Positions 36,122 through 46,500 of a stretch of DNA of 64,000 nucleotides are shown here, piece after piece (within the stretch, counting starts at the first letter, position 1; every line of letters starts with the position of its first letter). The notes under the pieces were generated by a model that did not search any database, was not told the DNA's origin, and was given only the letters and a program-made list of their open reading frames with translations. The position numbers and the translations under genes were made by a program. The stretch comes from Lentzea albidocapillata (lineage in GTDB: Bacteria; Actinomycetota; Actinomycetes; Mycobacteriales; Pseudonocardiaceae). The stretch lies in assembly GCF_000719115.1 (NCBI RefSeq), contig NZ_JOEA01000014.1:496001-560000 (forward strand), read 5' to 3'.

Positions 36122-37479
36122 TCAACGCGAGGTGTCGTCATCCTCGGGAGGAGGCAGTTCAGCGCCCGATCCCCGCTTGCCGGGGGTCTCGGCGGCGTCG
36201 TCGCCGGCCAGGCGCTTCTTCAGCCCGTCGATCCAGCCCTCAACGATGATCTTCGTACCTTCGAAGCCGTCCCTCATATAGGTCGAGACCGCATCGCTGA
36301 CCGGCGCACCGCTGTCGCCGAGTTCGTTCACCGCCTTGATGAACTGCGAGGCGAGTTCTTCGATGCCCTTGATGGCGGCCTCGGTCGCACCGTCCTTGGC
36401 TTCGTCGTTCGTCTTGAACCTGTCGATGTAGTCCTCGACGTTGCCCTTCTGGTCCGCGACGGAGTCCTTGAAGTCCTGGCCTTGGCGCTCGACCTGGTCG
36501 TACATGTCCTGGGACCGCTGCTTGAAGTCCTCGCTCTGCCGGTCGCCCTGGCTGTCCTCGGCCTGGGCCTGCTGCTCGGTCTCCGACTCCTGCTGCTCGG
36601 ATTCCTTCTGCTCGGCCTCCTGCTGCTGGGCGTCCTCTTCCTGCGCCTGCTCCTGCTCCCGCTGCGCGTCCTCTTCCTGCCGAGCCTCGGACTCCGCAGC
36701 AGCCTCTTCCTGGCGCGCCTCGGACTCTTCCGCGGTTTCCTCCTGACGGACCTCGGAGTCCTTTGCGGTCTCTTCCTGACGCGCCTCGGAGTCCTCCGCC
36801 GTCTGTTCCTGACGCGCCTCCGAGTCGTCCGCAACCTCTTCCTGACGCGCCTCCGAGTCCTCCGCCGTCTCTTCCTGACGGACCTCGGAGTCCTCCGCGG
36901 TTTCCTCCTGACGCGCCTCGGAATCCTCCGCCGTCTGTTCCTGACGCGCCTCCGAGTCGTCCGCAACCTCTTCCTGGCGCGCCTCGGAGTCGTCTGCGGT
37001 CTCTTCCTGACGCGCCTCGGAGTCCTCCGCGGTTTCTTCCTGACGGACCTCGGATTCTTCCGCCGTCTGTTCCTGACGCGTCTCCGAGTCGTCCGCCGTC
37101 TCCTCCTGACGGACCTCGGAATCCTCCGCCGTCTGTTCCTGACGCGTCTCCGAGTCGTCCGCCGTCTCCTCCTGACGGACCTCGGAATCCTCCGCCGTCT
37201 GTTCCTGACGCGCCTCCCGTCATCGGCCTGCTCGGCCGAAGCGGGCGCGGCCTCGGCACTCTCGACGTTCTCCACCTCGTCGTCCCCGGCTTCCTGCACC
37301 CCGTCGCCCTCATCGCCCTCGCCGGACTCCCCGGACTCCGCCGAGCCGGCTTCCGAACCCGCCGCGGGCTCCTCGTCTTCCTGGACCCCGTCCGCGTTCG
37401 ACTCCTCCTCAGACCCCTGCGACGTCTCGGACGTCTCCGGGGTCTCGGGCGGCGTGGGAGTCTCGCTGGTCTCGCTCAC
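36122..37479 (-). CDS. acidic protein with sixteen 11-residue repeats; reading frame interrupted
   Basis: GTG 37479 overlaps the ATPase stop as GTGA. The first ~87 residues (VSETSETPTPPETPETSET...) are Glu/Ser/Thr-rich. At about 37212-37222 the coding frame changes: the original frame becomes arginine-rich, whereas the frame one base away reads 11-residue units (EARQEQTAEDS, EVRQEETADDS and variants) sixteen times and then a natural-looking helical C-terminus (MYDQVERQGQDFKDSVADQKGNVEDYIDR...GWIDGLKKRLAG) stopping at 36122. One base appears to be missing, or a -1 frameshift is used; no canonical slippery heptamer is present. Intact length would be about 450 residues. Hendecad periodicity suggests a long charged helix or coiled coil. 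Function unknown; it belongs with the ATPase pair upstream. Confidence 0.75.
36684..37211. repeat. sixteen tandem 33-bp coding repeats
   Basis: Contiguous 33-bp units with few substitutions and no spacers, for example GCCTCGGAGTCCTCCGCC at unit starts on the plus strand. Each encodes an 11-residue acidic unit on the minus strand. A partial seventeenth copy begins at 37212, exactly where the reading frame breaks. Confidence 0.92.
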
Positions 37480-40352
37480 GGTGCGCCCTTCGAGTTGTCC
37501 GTGCTCTTGATCGTCAGCACTGCCGGGGCCCATCCGGTGCGGAGGCGGAGAAAGGCGGAGGCCTGCCGGAAGCGCTGCAGCGGGTCGGTCGCGGCGCTCA
37601 GCCTCTCCACCGCGACGTCGATCGCCGCCGGGGTGGCTGTTCCGCGGGCGGTGACCTTGCCGCCGCGACTGCCTTCCGGGCGTGCCTTCAGGTCGGCGAG
37701 CTGCTCGGCGCGCGTGCGGCCGCTCACGACGAGGCCCCTGGCCGCCCAGGCGGCGGTGTCGGGGTGCGGTGCCGCATCGGGCACGACAGCGGGCTTCAGG
37801 GCGCGCTGCACGTCGTACCAGCGGTAGGGGCCGGACTGCCAGCGGAACTCGCTGCCGTCGCAACCGTGTGGCGAACCGGAGAGCGTGCGGCGTGCGCTCT
37901 CCATGAGATGCGTGATGAGCTCTTCGGCCGAGTTGTGGGTGGTGACGATCGCGTAGCGGGAGTCGACTGCGGCCTGCACGCGGTGCGCGAGAGCGCAGTC
38001 GAGCGTTCGCGGGTCGAGTGCGCGCAGGGTCGCGAGCCAGGCCGGATCCGGGTCCGGGGCGGGGCGGCCGGTCAGATGAGCCACCGTGAGCAGTTCGATC
38101 CACAGCACCAGGCGTGCGTCCTCGTCGGCCCGGTAGACCGCGTCGCCGAGCTCGGCCAGCGTGCACGGCCGGGCGGAGCACAACTGTCCACACGCGACAC
38201 TGCGCAGGCCGGCGAGGACCGGCTCCTTCGACACCGGCGACGCGTCCTCGGCACTTTCGTTCAACGGCACCAGCACTCGCAGTGGCCGGTCCATGCCGTC
38301 GGTGAACACGGCCGCCCGGCCCGGCGGCAGGGTGACGACGTGCCGGGACTGCGCCTCGCTGAGGTTCATCGTCGCGCCGACCGCTTCCCGGTCGTCGGCG
38401 GCGGGGAGGCGGTGCAGGATCTTGCACGCCGTGTTCTTCACGACGTCGGGCACGATCTTGCCGGGGATCTGCTCGGCGACGATGATGCCCTCGCCGTACG
38501 CGCGGATCTCGGCGAGCAGTGAGGTGAACAGCTCCACCGCGTGCTCGGTCTGGCTGCCCGGTTCGGCGCGTTTGAGCAGCCGGTGCGCCTCCTCCAGCAC
38601 CAGCACGTGCTTCAGGCCGCGCGCACCGGGCTGGTGGTTCACCCGCAGGTGCTCGAACAACCGGATCAGCACCGCGCCGATGAAGAACGCCTTGTCCACA
38701 TCGGACCCGATGTCCTCGATCTCCAGCACCACGTTGCCGCGCAGCAACGCGGCGATGTCGAGCGGGTGGCCGCCTTCGAAGAAGCGGCCGGGCGTGCCGA
38801 GGCGCAACGACCCGATGCGCACGTCGACGAAGCCGCGGATGTTGTCCGCGACCTCCCGGCCGTACCCGATCTTGTTCACGACCTCGACGGCCGCGGTCTG
38901 CAGATCCCCGAGCCCCGGGTACTTCACCGGTCCCACCCGGCCGCGCGGCACGCCTGTCACCGGGTCCCAGCCGTAGCCGGTGTAGCAGCGCGTCAACGCC
39001 TGCGCGAGCACCTGGGGAAACGGCTCGTCGGCGTCGAACGCGGCCAGGAACAGCGCGCGGGTGAGGTCGAGGTGGGTCTGCAACGGGAATCCGGCGACCG
39101 GTTCCAGGGGGTTCAGCCCCGCCGGGTAGGCGTGGGGGTCGCCGGGACGGATCACGGTCACCCTGCCGCGGTCGCCCAGCCTGCCCGCCATCGCGGCGTA
39201 CTCGGCCTTCGCGGGTTCGATCACGAGCCAGGGCACGCCCGCGTCGTTCAGCCCCTCCAGGAGGGTCCTGACGGTCTGGGACTTGCCGGAACCGGTGGCA
39301 CCGGCGACGAAGGTGTGCCGGTTGATCGTGTCCAGCGCCACCCGGTACTCCCCGACCGGCTGGTCGGCGTCGTCGAGCACCAGTCCCAGCGGCACGTCCC
39401 CGGCGACCTCCGGGGTGACGTCGAACAGCGGCGGTTCGACCACGCGGATGCCCGGCAGTTCGCGGCGCGGCGGACGGGCGAGGGCCGCCACCAGCTCGGC
39501 GGTGGCGGAGAAGGGCGAGCTCAGTTCGCCGTTCTTGCCCCGGTCGCGCCAGACGCCGGCGAAGTCGCCGCAGTCCTGTCCCGGGGTCAGGACGTACGGC
39601 AGGACGTCCAGATCGCTGGCGCCGCACAGCAACGCGGCCGCGGTGCGTGTGCTCACGTCGTCGGGGCCGCCGACCAGCACATGCACCGCCCACATGCCGA
39701 CGGCCTGAGCACGGGACAGTTCCCGATAGCGCGCTTCGGCCCGCAGCAACGCGATCCGGTCGGGTTCCGAGTTCTCCCGCTGCCTCAGGCGGGGCATCGT
39801 CGTCTCCAGGCCGAGCAGCTCGCGTTCGACGGTCTCCGCCGGCAGCGGTTCCGCCACGACGAGCCAGACGAACTCCCCCGGCAGGTGCGTGACGTAGTCG
39901 TCGAAGCCGCCCCTGCCCGGCGCGGCGGAACCGGCCTGGGGTGTCCACAGCGGATCCGGCCCGCCGGCGCAGCGGGTCCACGAGCTCAGGCCCGCCCACC
40001 GCTCACCGAGCTCCGCGACCGGCACGACCTCGCCGAGACTGCCCGGCGGGTAGAGCAACGGCACGCCGGTGTCCGCGCCGGAGCGGACCACCGGCGAGTA
40101 CGGACGTCCGCCGACGAGGATCCGCAGACCGCGTCCCTCCCGCGGCCGTTCCCACGCCACCGCGAACGCCGCGTCGGTCCGGCCGCGCAGTCCCGCGTGC
40201 GCCGCGGTCAGGGCGGCGAACAGCTGCGCCGGTGCGCGACCGCCCGACTCGTCCGGGCGGTCCGCCATCGTGGCCATGTCGTCGCCGCGGGGGACGACGG
40301 TCATGCGGTGGAAGACGAAGCCGTCGAGCACCTGCTCAGGAGACCCGTGCAT
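37476..40352 (-). CDS. HerA/FtsK-superfamily DNA-translocase-like ATPase
   Basis: 958 residues. A poorly conserved N-terminal 330 residues precede a HerA-type (DUF87) motor: Walker A FVAGATGSGKSQT near 350, LVIEPAKAEYAAM, Walker B HVLVLEEAHRLL near 582 and sensor-like EGIIVAEQIPGKI near 622. The C-terminal third carries two close cysteines (CGQLC) and no recognised domain. HerA/VirD4-like ATPases pump DNA or protein and often act with a partner in repair, conjugation or phage defence. ATG 40352 overlaps the upstream gene by 17 bp; downstream, the acidic repeat protein overlaps by 4 bp. Family secure, process unknown. Confidence 0.9.
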   Translation of the reverse strand: MHGSPEQVLDGFVFHRMTVVPRGDDMATMADRPDESGGRAPAQLFAALTAAHAGLRGRTDAAFAVAWERPREGRGLRILVGGRPYSPVVRSGADTGVPLLYPPGSLGEVVPVAELGERWAGLSSWTRCAGGPDPLWTPQAGSAAPGRGGFDDYVTHLPGEFVWLVVAEPLPAETVERELLGLETTMPRLRQRENSEPDRIALLRAEARYRELSRAQAVGMWAVHVLVGGPDDVSTRTAAALLCGASDLDVLPYVLTPGQDCGDFAGVWRDRGKNGELSSPFSATAELVAALARPPRRELPGIRVVEPPLFDVTPEVAGDVPLGLVLDDADQPVGEYRVALDTINRHTFVAGATGSGKSQTVRTLLEGLNDAGVPWLVIEPAKAEYAAMAGRLGDRGRVTVIRPGDPHAYPAGLNPLEPVAGFPLQTHLDLTRALFLAAFDADEPFPQVLAQALTRCYTGYGWDPVTGVPRGRVGPVKYPGLGDLQTAAVEVVNKIGYGREVADNIRGFVDVRIGSLRLGTPGRFFEGGHPLDIAALLRGNVVLEIEDIGSDVDKAFFIGAVLIRLFEHLRVNHQPGARGLKHVLVLEEAHRLLKRAEPGSQTEHAVELFTSLLAEIRAYGEGIIVAEQIPGKIVPDVVKNTACKILHRLPAADDREAVGATMNLSEAQSRHVVTLPPGRAAVFTDGMDRPLRVLVPLNESAEDASPVSKEPVLAGLRSVACGQLCSARPCTLAELGDAVYRADEDARLVLWIELLTVAHLTGRPAPDPDPAWLATLRALDPRTLDCALAHRVQAAVDSRYAIVTTHNSAEELITHLMESARRTLSGSPHGCDGSEFRWQSGPYRWYDVQRALKPAVVPDAAPHPDTAAWAARGLVVSGRTRAEQLADLKARPEGSRGGKVTARGTATPAAIDVAVERLSAATDPLQRFRQASAFLRLRTGWAPAVLTIKSTDNSKGAP

Positions 40353-42252
40353 CAAGGGCCACCCGGTCGAGGAGCACGATCCCGGGATTGCAGTCGCCGA
40401 GGACGACCCTGCGCCCGGTGGGGCCGGTCTCCACCATGACGAACGCCGTGGGCGCGAGACCCTGCAGCGTCGTCGGCTCCACCGCGAACTCGTAGACGCG
40501 GGCGTCGGTCCGTCCGACGGTCTGCGACTTGGCCTCCGACCTGCTGCGCGTGTCCGACCAGTTCGACTCCCTGGTCTCGGCCCTGCTGCTGGTCGTCGAC
40601 CACGAACTGCCCGACGACGAGTTGCCACCGTTGGGAGACCAGGAACTGCTGGAGCTGCCACCCGAGCTGTGGCCCCGGCTGGTGGTGACGCCTTCCGAGC
40701 CGCCGTCGGTCTGCGAAGTGCCCTCGGTGAGGGTCTTGCCGATCTGTTCGGTCAGCTGCGACATCACGAACTTGTGCCCTCGGCCGATGAACTCCGCGGC
40801 GGCCGCGGCCTCCTCGCCGTTGCCCAGCTGCATGAGGAGGGTGGCGGTGCCGCCGGCGCCGAGGAGCTTGCGCAGGTCGTCCCGCAGGTGCTGGATCAGG
40901 AAGATCAGCCGCACGCCGGACCGCCGGGCCTGCCTGGCCATCGCCTCGAGCGCTTCCAGGCCGATCTGGTCGGCGCCCGCGACGACCAGCGTCTCGCGCC
41001 CAGTCACCTGCCGCGAGTGCAGTTCCTGCAGGGCCCGGTGGAACACGACGTGGTCGAGGAACCGCCGGTGCCTGCCGGTCCGGGCCTTGGTCGCGATCAT
41101 CGCCAGGCCGCGCACCGGCCACACCGCGCCGAAGCCGGTGGAAACTGCCGGGGCCGCGTCCGCGTCCTGTTCGGCACGCGCCAGCGAGCGCAGTTCCCCT
41201 TCCAGGGACTGGAGTTCGTTGCGCACCTGGTCGGTGTTGCCGACGGTGTCGACGTACGAGTTGAGCTTGCGCAGCTCGTCCGCCGCGAGCGTCTCGTCCG
41301 AGCCGGCGTCGTAGACGCGGCGCAGCACCTGCAGGCCGGCGACCAGCTTGGTGAACGTGATCGGCTCGGACAGTCGCTCGGCGATCGCCGTCAGCAGGTC
41401 GATGTGCAGGCCGCGCAGGTCCGCCGCCATCGCCGAGCGGTTGAGGTTGTGCATGGACTCGGCCAGCACCTCGGCCAGTTCCGCGGGATCGAGTCCGGCC
41501 AGCAGGCCGAGCCGCGTGAGGTCGCGGGGCGCCTCGTGGGCGTGGACCTCGTAGCCCTGGCGCGCGGCGGCGTGCGTGAGGTTCTCGCCGACGAACATGT
41601 CGGTGAAGTCCAGCAGCAGCATCGACGACCCGGACGCGAGCTGGGCGGCACCGATCGTGGTGAGCAGGCTCGCCCACCCGTCCTCGGTGCCGCCGAAGAC
41701 GTCGATCCGGCTCGGCCTCGACGTGAGCCGCAGCGGGTGCCACAGCATCGCCGTCAGGAACCGTTCGGCTTCCCGGCGGTTGTGTTCCTCGATGCGGGCG
41801 CGCCACGCCGCGTAGGCGTCGTTGTAGCCCTGGACGGCGCCGTTGTACTCGGCGTCGTAGCGCCGCTTCATCACGCTGAAGCGGCGCCTGGTGCGGAAGA
41901 ACGTGAAGAACGCGAGCACCACGCCCGCGATCAGCACGATCCACGTGGCCCACTGCACCAGCGCGGGCATGGCCGCCTCGGTCGGCTTGAGCACCGAGCC
42001 CGTCAGCGCCACCGCGAAGAACGTCACGACGAGCCAGCCGATCAACGCGAGCCAGGCCTTCTTGCTGCGTTTCTGCTGGAGCAGGTAGTCGTGAGGGGCG
42101 TACACCTGTTCGGCCACCGGTTCGTGGGCCGCCTCCGGGCTGATCGCGGGCAGCGCGGGAGCGGTGAACTCCCAGCCCCACCTCTCCTGGCCGCTGAACA
42201 GCCGCTGCCACATCTCGTTGGTCCCGGCCACGACGACGTCCTGCCCCTGCAC
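40336..42252 (-). CDS. membrane-anchored TraD/VirD4-like protein without P-loop
   Basis: 638 residues. Two adjacent transmembrane helices (ALIGWLVVTFFAVALTG, ATWIVLIAGVVLAFFTFF) near residues 70-125 are followed by a coiled segment and a cytoplasmic region. There TLVVAGADQIGLEALEAMARQARRSGVRLIFLIQHL resembles the Walker-B/sensor face of TraD-like coupling proteins, but no Walker A is visible. A Ser/Gly/Trp-rich low-complexity linker (about 535-590) leads to a short conserved C-terminus (EFAVEPTTLQGLAPTAFVMVE). GTG 42252 follows GGAGG. It heads the three-gene unit and could anchor the ATPase at the membrane. TraD-likeness is a by-eye judgement. Confidence 0.8.
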   Translation of the reverse strand: MQGQDVVVAGTNEMWQRLFSGQERWGWEFTAPALPAISPEAAHEPVAEQVYAPHDYLLQQKRSKKAWLALIGWLVVTFFAVALTGSVLKPTEAAMPALVQWATWIVLIAGVVLAFFTFFRTRRRFSVMKRRYDAEYNGAVQGYNDAYAAWRARIEEHNRREAERFLTAMLWHPLRLTSRPSRIDVFGGTEDGWASLLTTIGAAQLASGSSMLLLDFTDMFVGENLTHAAARQGYEVHAHEAPRDLTRLGLLAGLDPAELAEVLAESMHNLNRSAMAADLRGLHIDLLTAIAERLSEPITFTKLVAGLQVLRRVYDAGSDETLAADELRKLNSYVDTVGNTDQVRNELQSLEGELRSLARAEQDADAAPAVSTGFGAVWPVRGLAMIATKARTGRHRRFLDHVVFHRALQELHSRQVTGRETLVVAGADQIGLEALEAMARQARRSGVRLIFLIQHLRDDLRKLLGAGGTATLLMQLGNGEEAAAAAEFIGRGHKFVMSQLTEQIGKTLTEGTSQTDGGSEGVTTSRGHSSGGSSSSSWSPNGGNSSSGSSWSTTSSRAETRESNWSDTRSRSEAKSQTVGRTDARVYEFAVEPTTLQGLAPTAFVMVETGPTGRRVVLGDCNPGIVLLDRVALDARVS

Positions 42253-42316
42253 AAGCCCTCCCCAGTACGCTCTGAAGATCGAGCATCAACGATTGTGCCG
42301 GACGGCCTAGCGCGCT

Positions 42317-42649
42317 GTGACACAATCGCGAACTGTGTCGGTCAATTCATCGGGGGAACCGCCGCAAGGACCCAACCCGCCCGCGTACCTGCAGATGGAG
42401 CAGGCGCCTCCGCAGCAGTACACGGGGCCTGGGCGCAATGGCTGGGCGGTCGCCTGCTTCGTCTGCGGCCTGGTCGGAATCCTGGGCTTCCCGATCATGC
42501 TGTGCTGGATCTTCGGCTTCATCGCGCTGGTCCAGATCACGCGGACCGGCCAGACGGGTCGTCTCCTGGTGCGCCTCGGGTTCTCGGCGTCCGGCATCTG
42601 GATCCTGATCATCATCGCCAAGGCCGCACAGCTGACCCCGACGCTCTGA
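42317..42649 (+). CDS. DUF4190-type small membrane protein
   Basis: 110 residues: a Pro/Gln-rich cytosolic head (EPPQGPNPPAYLQMEQAPPQQY) and two helices (WAVACFVCGLVGILGFPIMLCWIFGFIAL, FSASGIWILIIIAKAA) with the QITRTGQTGR loop typical of DUF4190. GTG 42317 or 42335 are both possible; neither has a good ribosome-binding site. Divergent from the TraD-like gene with about 65 bp between, convergent with the dioxygenase gene. Confidence 0.8.
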   Translation: MTQSRTVSVNSSGEPPQGPNPPAYLQMEQAPPQQYTGPGRNGWAVACFVCGLVGILGFPIMLCWIFGFIALVQITRTGQTGRLLVRLGFSASGIWILIIIAKAAQLTPTL

Positions 42650-42651
42650 CC

Positions 42652-43500
42652 TCACCTCTCCGACATCACGACCGCGCGGCCGCTGGTGTCGAACTCGTGC
42701 GCCAGGGTCACCAGCGGCTGACCGCCCGCGGCCCAGGCGGCCGTCCAGGTGAGGCATTCGGCGGCGCCGTTGCCGCCGCGCTCGACCAGGTCGGTGCCGA
42801 TCTCGTCGAGCCAGTCCCACGACGTGCCACCGATGCCGGCCAGGAATGCCTCGTCCCAGGTGCGCACGAGCTCGCGAACGGTTCCCTCACGCCGTGCGCG
42901 CTCGTTGACGTCCTTGATCCACGCCTGGCGCTCCTCCTCCGTCAGCACCGCCCCGGTCTCGGGCTCGCGGAACCCCGGCAGGTCGTGCGCCAGCCCACCC
43001 GAGCCGACGTAGAGCACGCGGCGGTCGGCGAAGAACTCCCCGACGCGACGTCCGAGAGACGCCGCGCGGCGGAAGGTCGCGTGCGGAGGGGAGGCGCAGT
43101 TGACGAAGATCGGCAGCACGGGCTTCGCGGAGATCGAGCCCAGCAGGTCGCGGGTCGTGTGGCCGAACGCGTGGTCCAGCGCGGCCTCGTAGGCCGTGGC
43201 GACGTCGAACTCACCGGCCACGAGGTCGGCCACGAGCGAGCGGCCCAGAGCCGAGGGGACGTCGTAGGAGCCGATCGGGCCGGCGACGTCACCCTGGGCG
43301 GTGGCCTCCAGGACGACGGCGAAGGTGGGGACCACGGAGCGGAAGGCGCGGCGGTGGTCGGTGCCGAAGAAGACGACGAGCTCCGGGTCGAACGCCGCGA
43401 CGGCGTCCCTGGCCGTCGCGATCGCCTCGCGGACCGGGCCGAAAGGCGCGCTGGGCAGGGTGATCAGGTGCGAGGCGCAGACCGTTAGGCGGTTCTTCAC
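42652..43500 (-). CDS. class III extradiol ring-cleavage dioxygenase (LigB/MhpB-like)
   Basis: 282 residues. LTVCASHLITLPSAP, FDPELVVFFGTDHRRAF, DHAFGHTTRDLL, and VGSGGLAHDLPG contain the conserved His and Glu residues of the LigB superfamily, with MhpB (2,3-dihydroxyphenylpropionate 1,2-dioxygenase) as the nearest form I can name. No neighbouring catabolic genes are present, so the catechol substrate is unknown. Starts 23 bp from the divergent secreted fusion protein. Confidence 0.88.
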   Translation of the reverse strand: MKNRLTVCASHLITLPSAPFGPVREAIATARDAVAAFDPELVVFFGTDHRRAFRSVVPTFAVVLEATAQGDVAGPIGSYDVPSALGRSLVADLVAGEFDVATAYEAALDHAFGHTTRDLLGSISAKPVLPIFVNCASPPHATFRRAASLGRRVGEFFADRRVLYVGSGGLAHDLPGFREPETGAVLTEEERQAWIKDVNERARREGTVRELVRTWDEAFLAGIGGTSWDWLDEIGTDLVERGGNGAAECLTWTAAWAAGGQPLVTLAHEFDTSGRAVVMSER

Positions 43501-43523
43501 CGGGCCAGTCTAGGTTCCGGCGC

Positions 43524-46500
43524 GTGACGAGACGTGCACTTGCCGTGATCATCGCCGCCGCCCTCCTTGCGCCCGTTTCCCCAGCGCACGCCGACTCCCC
43601 CGGACGCGTCGAGACCGAGCGGGTCGAAAGACCCGTCGCTCCTGGCGTCACGCTCAGCTCGTTCGACTGGTACCGGCCCGACGGCTGGGTTCGCGGGGAC
43701 ACGCTGGCCGTCGACCTCACAAAGGCGCAGGTCGGGTACGTCGATCCCGGCACCGTCTCGCAGGCGGTTCCGCTCTCGCAGCAGACCGCGAGAGCCGTCG
43801 CGGCGATCAACGGCGACTTCTTCGACATCAACAACAGCAACGCGCCGGAGGGCGTCGGCATCCAGGACGGCCGCCTGAGGAAGTCCGGCGAGGGCCGGGC
43901 GATCGGCATCGACGCGGCCGGCGTCGGGAGCGTCATGGAGACGTTCTTCGAGGGCACGCTCAACGGCACGCACGAGCTGACACAGCTCAACAGCTCGCGG
44001 ATCGACGTTGACGGCATCGGTGTCTTCAACTCGTTGTGGGGCACGTACAGCAGAGCGCGCGCTACGCAAGGTGCGGCCAACACGGCCGAAGTGATCGTCA
44101 AGGACGACGTTGTTCAATCGGTCGGCAGCCCGAGCGACCGGCCTGTCGAGGGATACGCGCTGGTCGGCCGCGACAAGGGGGCCGACATCCTCAAGGCTCT
44201 GAAGCCGGGCGACAGAGCAGAGGTCAGCTACCAGAGCCGCACCAGCGACGGCAGCAAGCCGAAGACCGCCATCGGCGGGCGGCAGTTGCTGGTCGAGAAC
44301 GGCCGGAACGTCGCGCCGGCGGCCCCGCTGCACCCGCGCACCGCGGTCGGGTTCTCGCAGGACGGCAAGAAGATGTACATGCTCACCGTCGACGGACGGC
44401 AGAGTGCCTACCTGCAGGGCCTGGACCTGGACGACCTCGCCGACGCGATGATCGAGCTCGGCGCGCACAACGCGCTCAACCTCGACGGCGGCGGTTCGTC
44501 GACCATGCTCGCCCGCGAGCCCGGCACCACGGAACTGAAGGTCGTCAACACGCCCTCGGACGGCGGCGAGCGCCCGGTCCCGAACGGCCTCGCGCTCTAC
44601 GCCCCCACCGGCACCGGCAAGCTCGTCGGCTTCGACGTCGAGGCCGCGAGCACCCGCGTCTTCCCCGGCATGACCCGCCGGCTGACGGTGCGCGGCCACG
44701 ACGAGACATTCGGACCGGCGAGCGACGCGCACCTCTCGCGCGCGACGGGCGGCTGGGCCATCGGCGACACCTTCCACGCCGCACCTCACTCGGGGCCCGC
44801 GAGCTTCACCGCCTTCAAGGGCCTCACGACCAGGACCACGCGGCTGACCGTGCTGGGCAGGCTCACGCGGATCGCCCCGGCCGAAACCCGGATCAGCCTG
44901 ACCGAGCACGAGCGCAAGCCGTTGCGGATCAACGGTTTCGACGCCAAGGGCTTCAGCGCGCCGATCGAACGCGCCGACCTCGACCTCAGCTACGACCGGA
45001 GGATCATCGAGGTCACCCCTGACCTCCAGGTCAGGGCGCTGAGCATCGGCGCGACTACGATCAGGGCACGCGCCCAGGGCAGGGAGACGCACGTGGCGGT
45101 CACCGTCGGGGTGACGGACCAGCCGCTCGCCACGTTCGATGACGCTCCACAGTGGACGTTCGGCTCCGCCCGCGCGACCGGGAAGGTGGAACCGGCACCG
45201 GACGGCCACACCGGCGCGGGTCTGAGGCTCAGCTACGACTTCACCCAGTCGACCGGCACGCGCACCGCCTACGCCGTTCCGCCGAAGCCGATCCGGGTCG
45301 ACGGGCAACCCCTGTCACTCGCCGCCCAGGTCCACGGCAGCGGCCAGGGCGAGTGGACGGCGTTCACCGTCACGGACTCGACGGGTCAGTCACGGTCGCT
45401 CTACGGCCCCCACGTCACCTTGCACGGCTGGCAGCGGATCGAGGTCGCGGTGCCGCCGGAGCTGAAGTTCCCGGTCCAGGTCACCAGGTTCACCGCGATC
45501 GAGACCAAGGCCGGTCGGTCCTACCGCGGCGAGGTGGTCGTGGACGACATCGTCGCGAGAGTGCCACCGGCGGTGACCCTGCCACCCGTCCCGGACCTGC
45601 GCGAGGACGTGATCGGCCCGGCGCGGGGCTGGAAGTTCGCGGTCATGTCCGACGCCCAGTTCGTGGCCCGCGCCCCGGACAGCGACCTGGTCAGATCCGC
45701 CCGCCGCACCCTTCGGGAGATCAGGGCGTCCGGCGCCGAGTTCGTCGTGGTCAACGGCGACCTCGTGGACGAGGCGGCACCGGAGGATCTCAAGCTCGCC
45801 CGCCGGGTCCTGACCGAGGAGCTCGGCGACTTCCCCTGGTACTACGTGCCGGGCAACCACGAGATCATGGGTCCGGGCACGATCGACAACTTCCGCCGCG
45901 AGTTCGGCGTCACGAACCGCACGTTCGACCACAGGGGCACCAGGTTCGTGCTGCTCGACTCGTCGACCGGCACGATCAGGGGCGGCGGCTTCGAGCAGAT
46001 GGAGATGCTCCGCAACGCGTTGCGCACCGCCGAAGGCCAAGCCGTCGTGCTGATGCACCACCCGCCGCGCGATCCGACGCCCGCGCGCACGAGCCAGCTC
46101 GACGACCGCCTGGAAGCGTCCTATCTCGAGCGGTTGCTGTCCGAACGGGACCGACCCACGGCCTTCATCGGCGGGCACGTCGGCGGGTTCTTCGCGTCCA
46201 CTGTGGACGGCGTCCCGTACGTGATCAACGGTAACTCCGGCAAGGCACCCGCGGAGCCGGGCGGGTTCACCGGCTGGACGCTGGTCGGTGTCGGCGAGGA
46301 CGGCCTCAAGGCCGAGATCCGGCCGCACGTGGACGCGCTCCAGGTCCGGGTTCCGGCGACGCTGCGGCCCGGCGCGACGGAAACGGTTGCGGCGACGGTG
46401 AAACAGGGTGCCCGGTCGGTGCCGGTCCGCTATCCGATGAGCGCGGTGTGGGAAGGGTCACGTGGTTTGCACGTGGGCACCGGGAGCGGAGTCCGGCCGT

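Noticed and set aside
36684..37211. Possible CRISPR array
   Set aside because: The 33-bp units are contiguous, without spacers, and encode a regular 11-residue protein repeat.
36328..37217. Arginine-rich continuation of the acidic protein (RRRRIPRSVRRR-type) in the original frame
   Set aside because: It is the repeat region read one base out of frame; the alternative frame gives the acidic repeats and a natural helical C-terminus, in keeping with the N-terminus.
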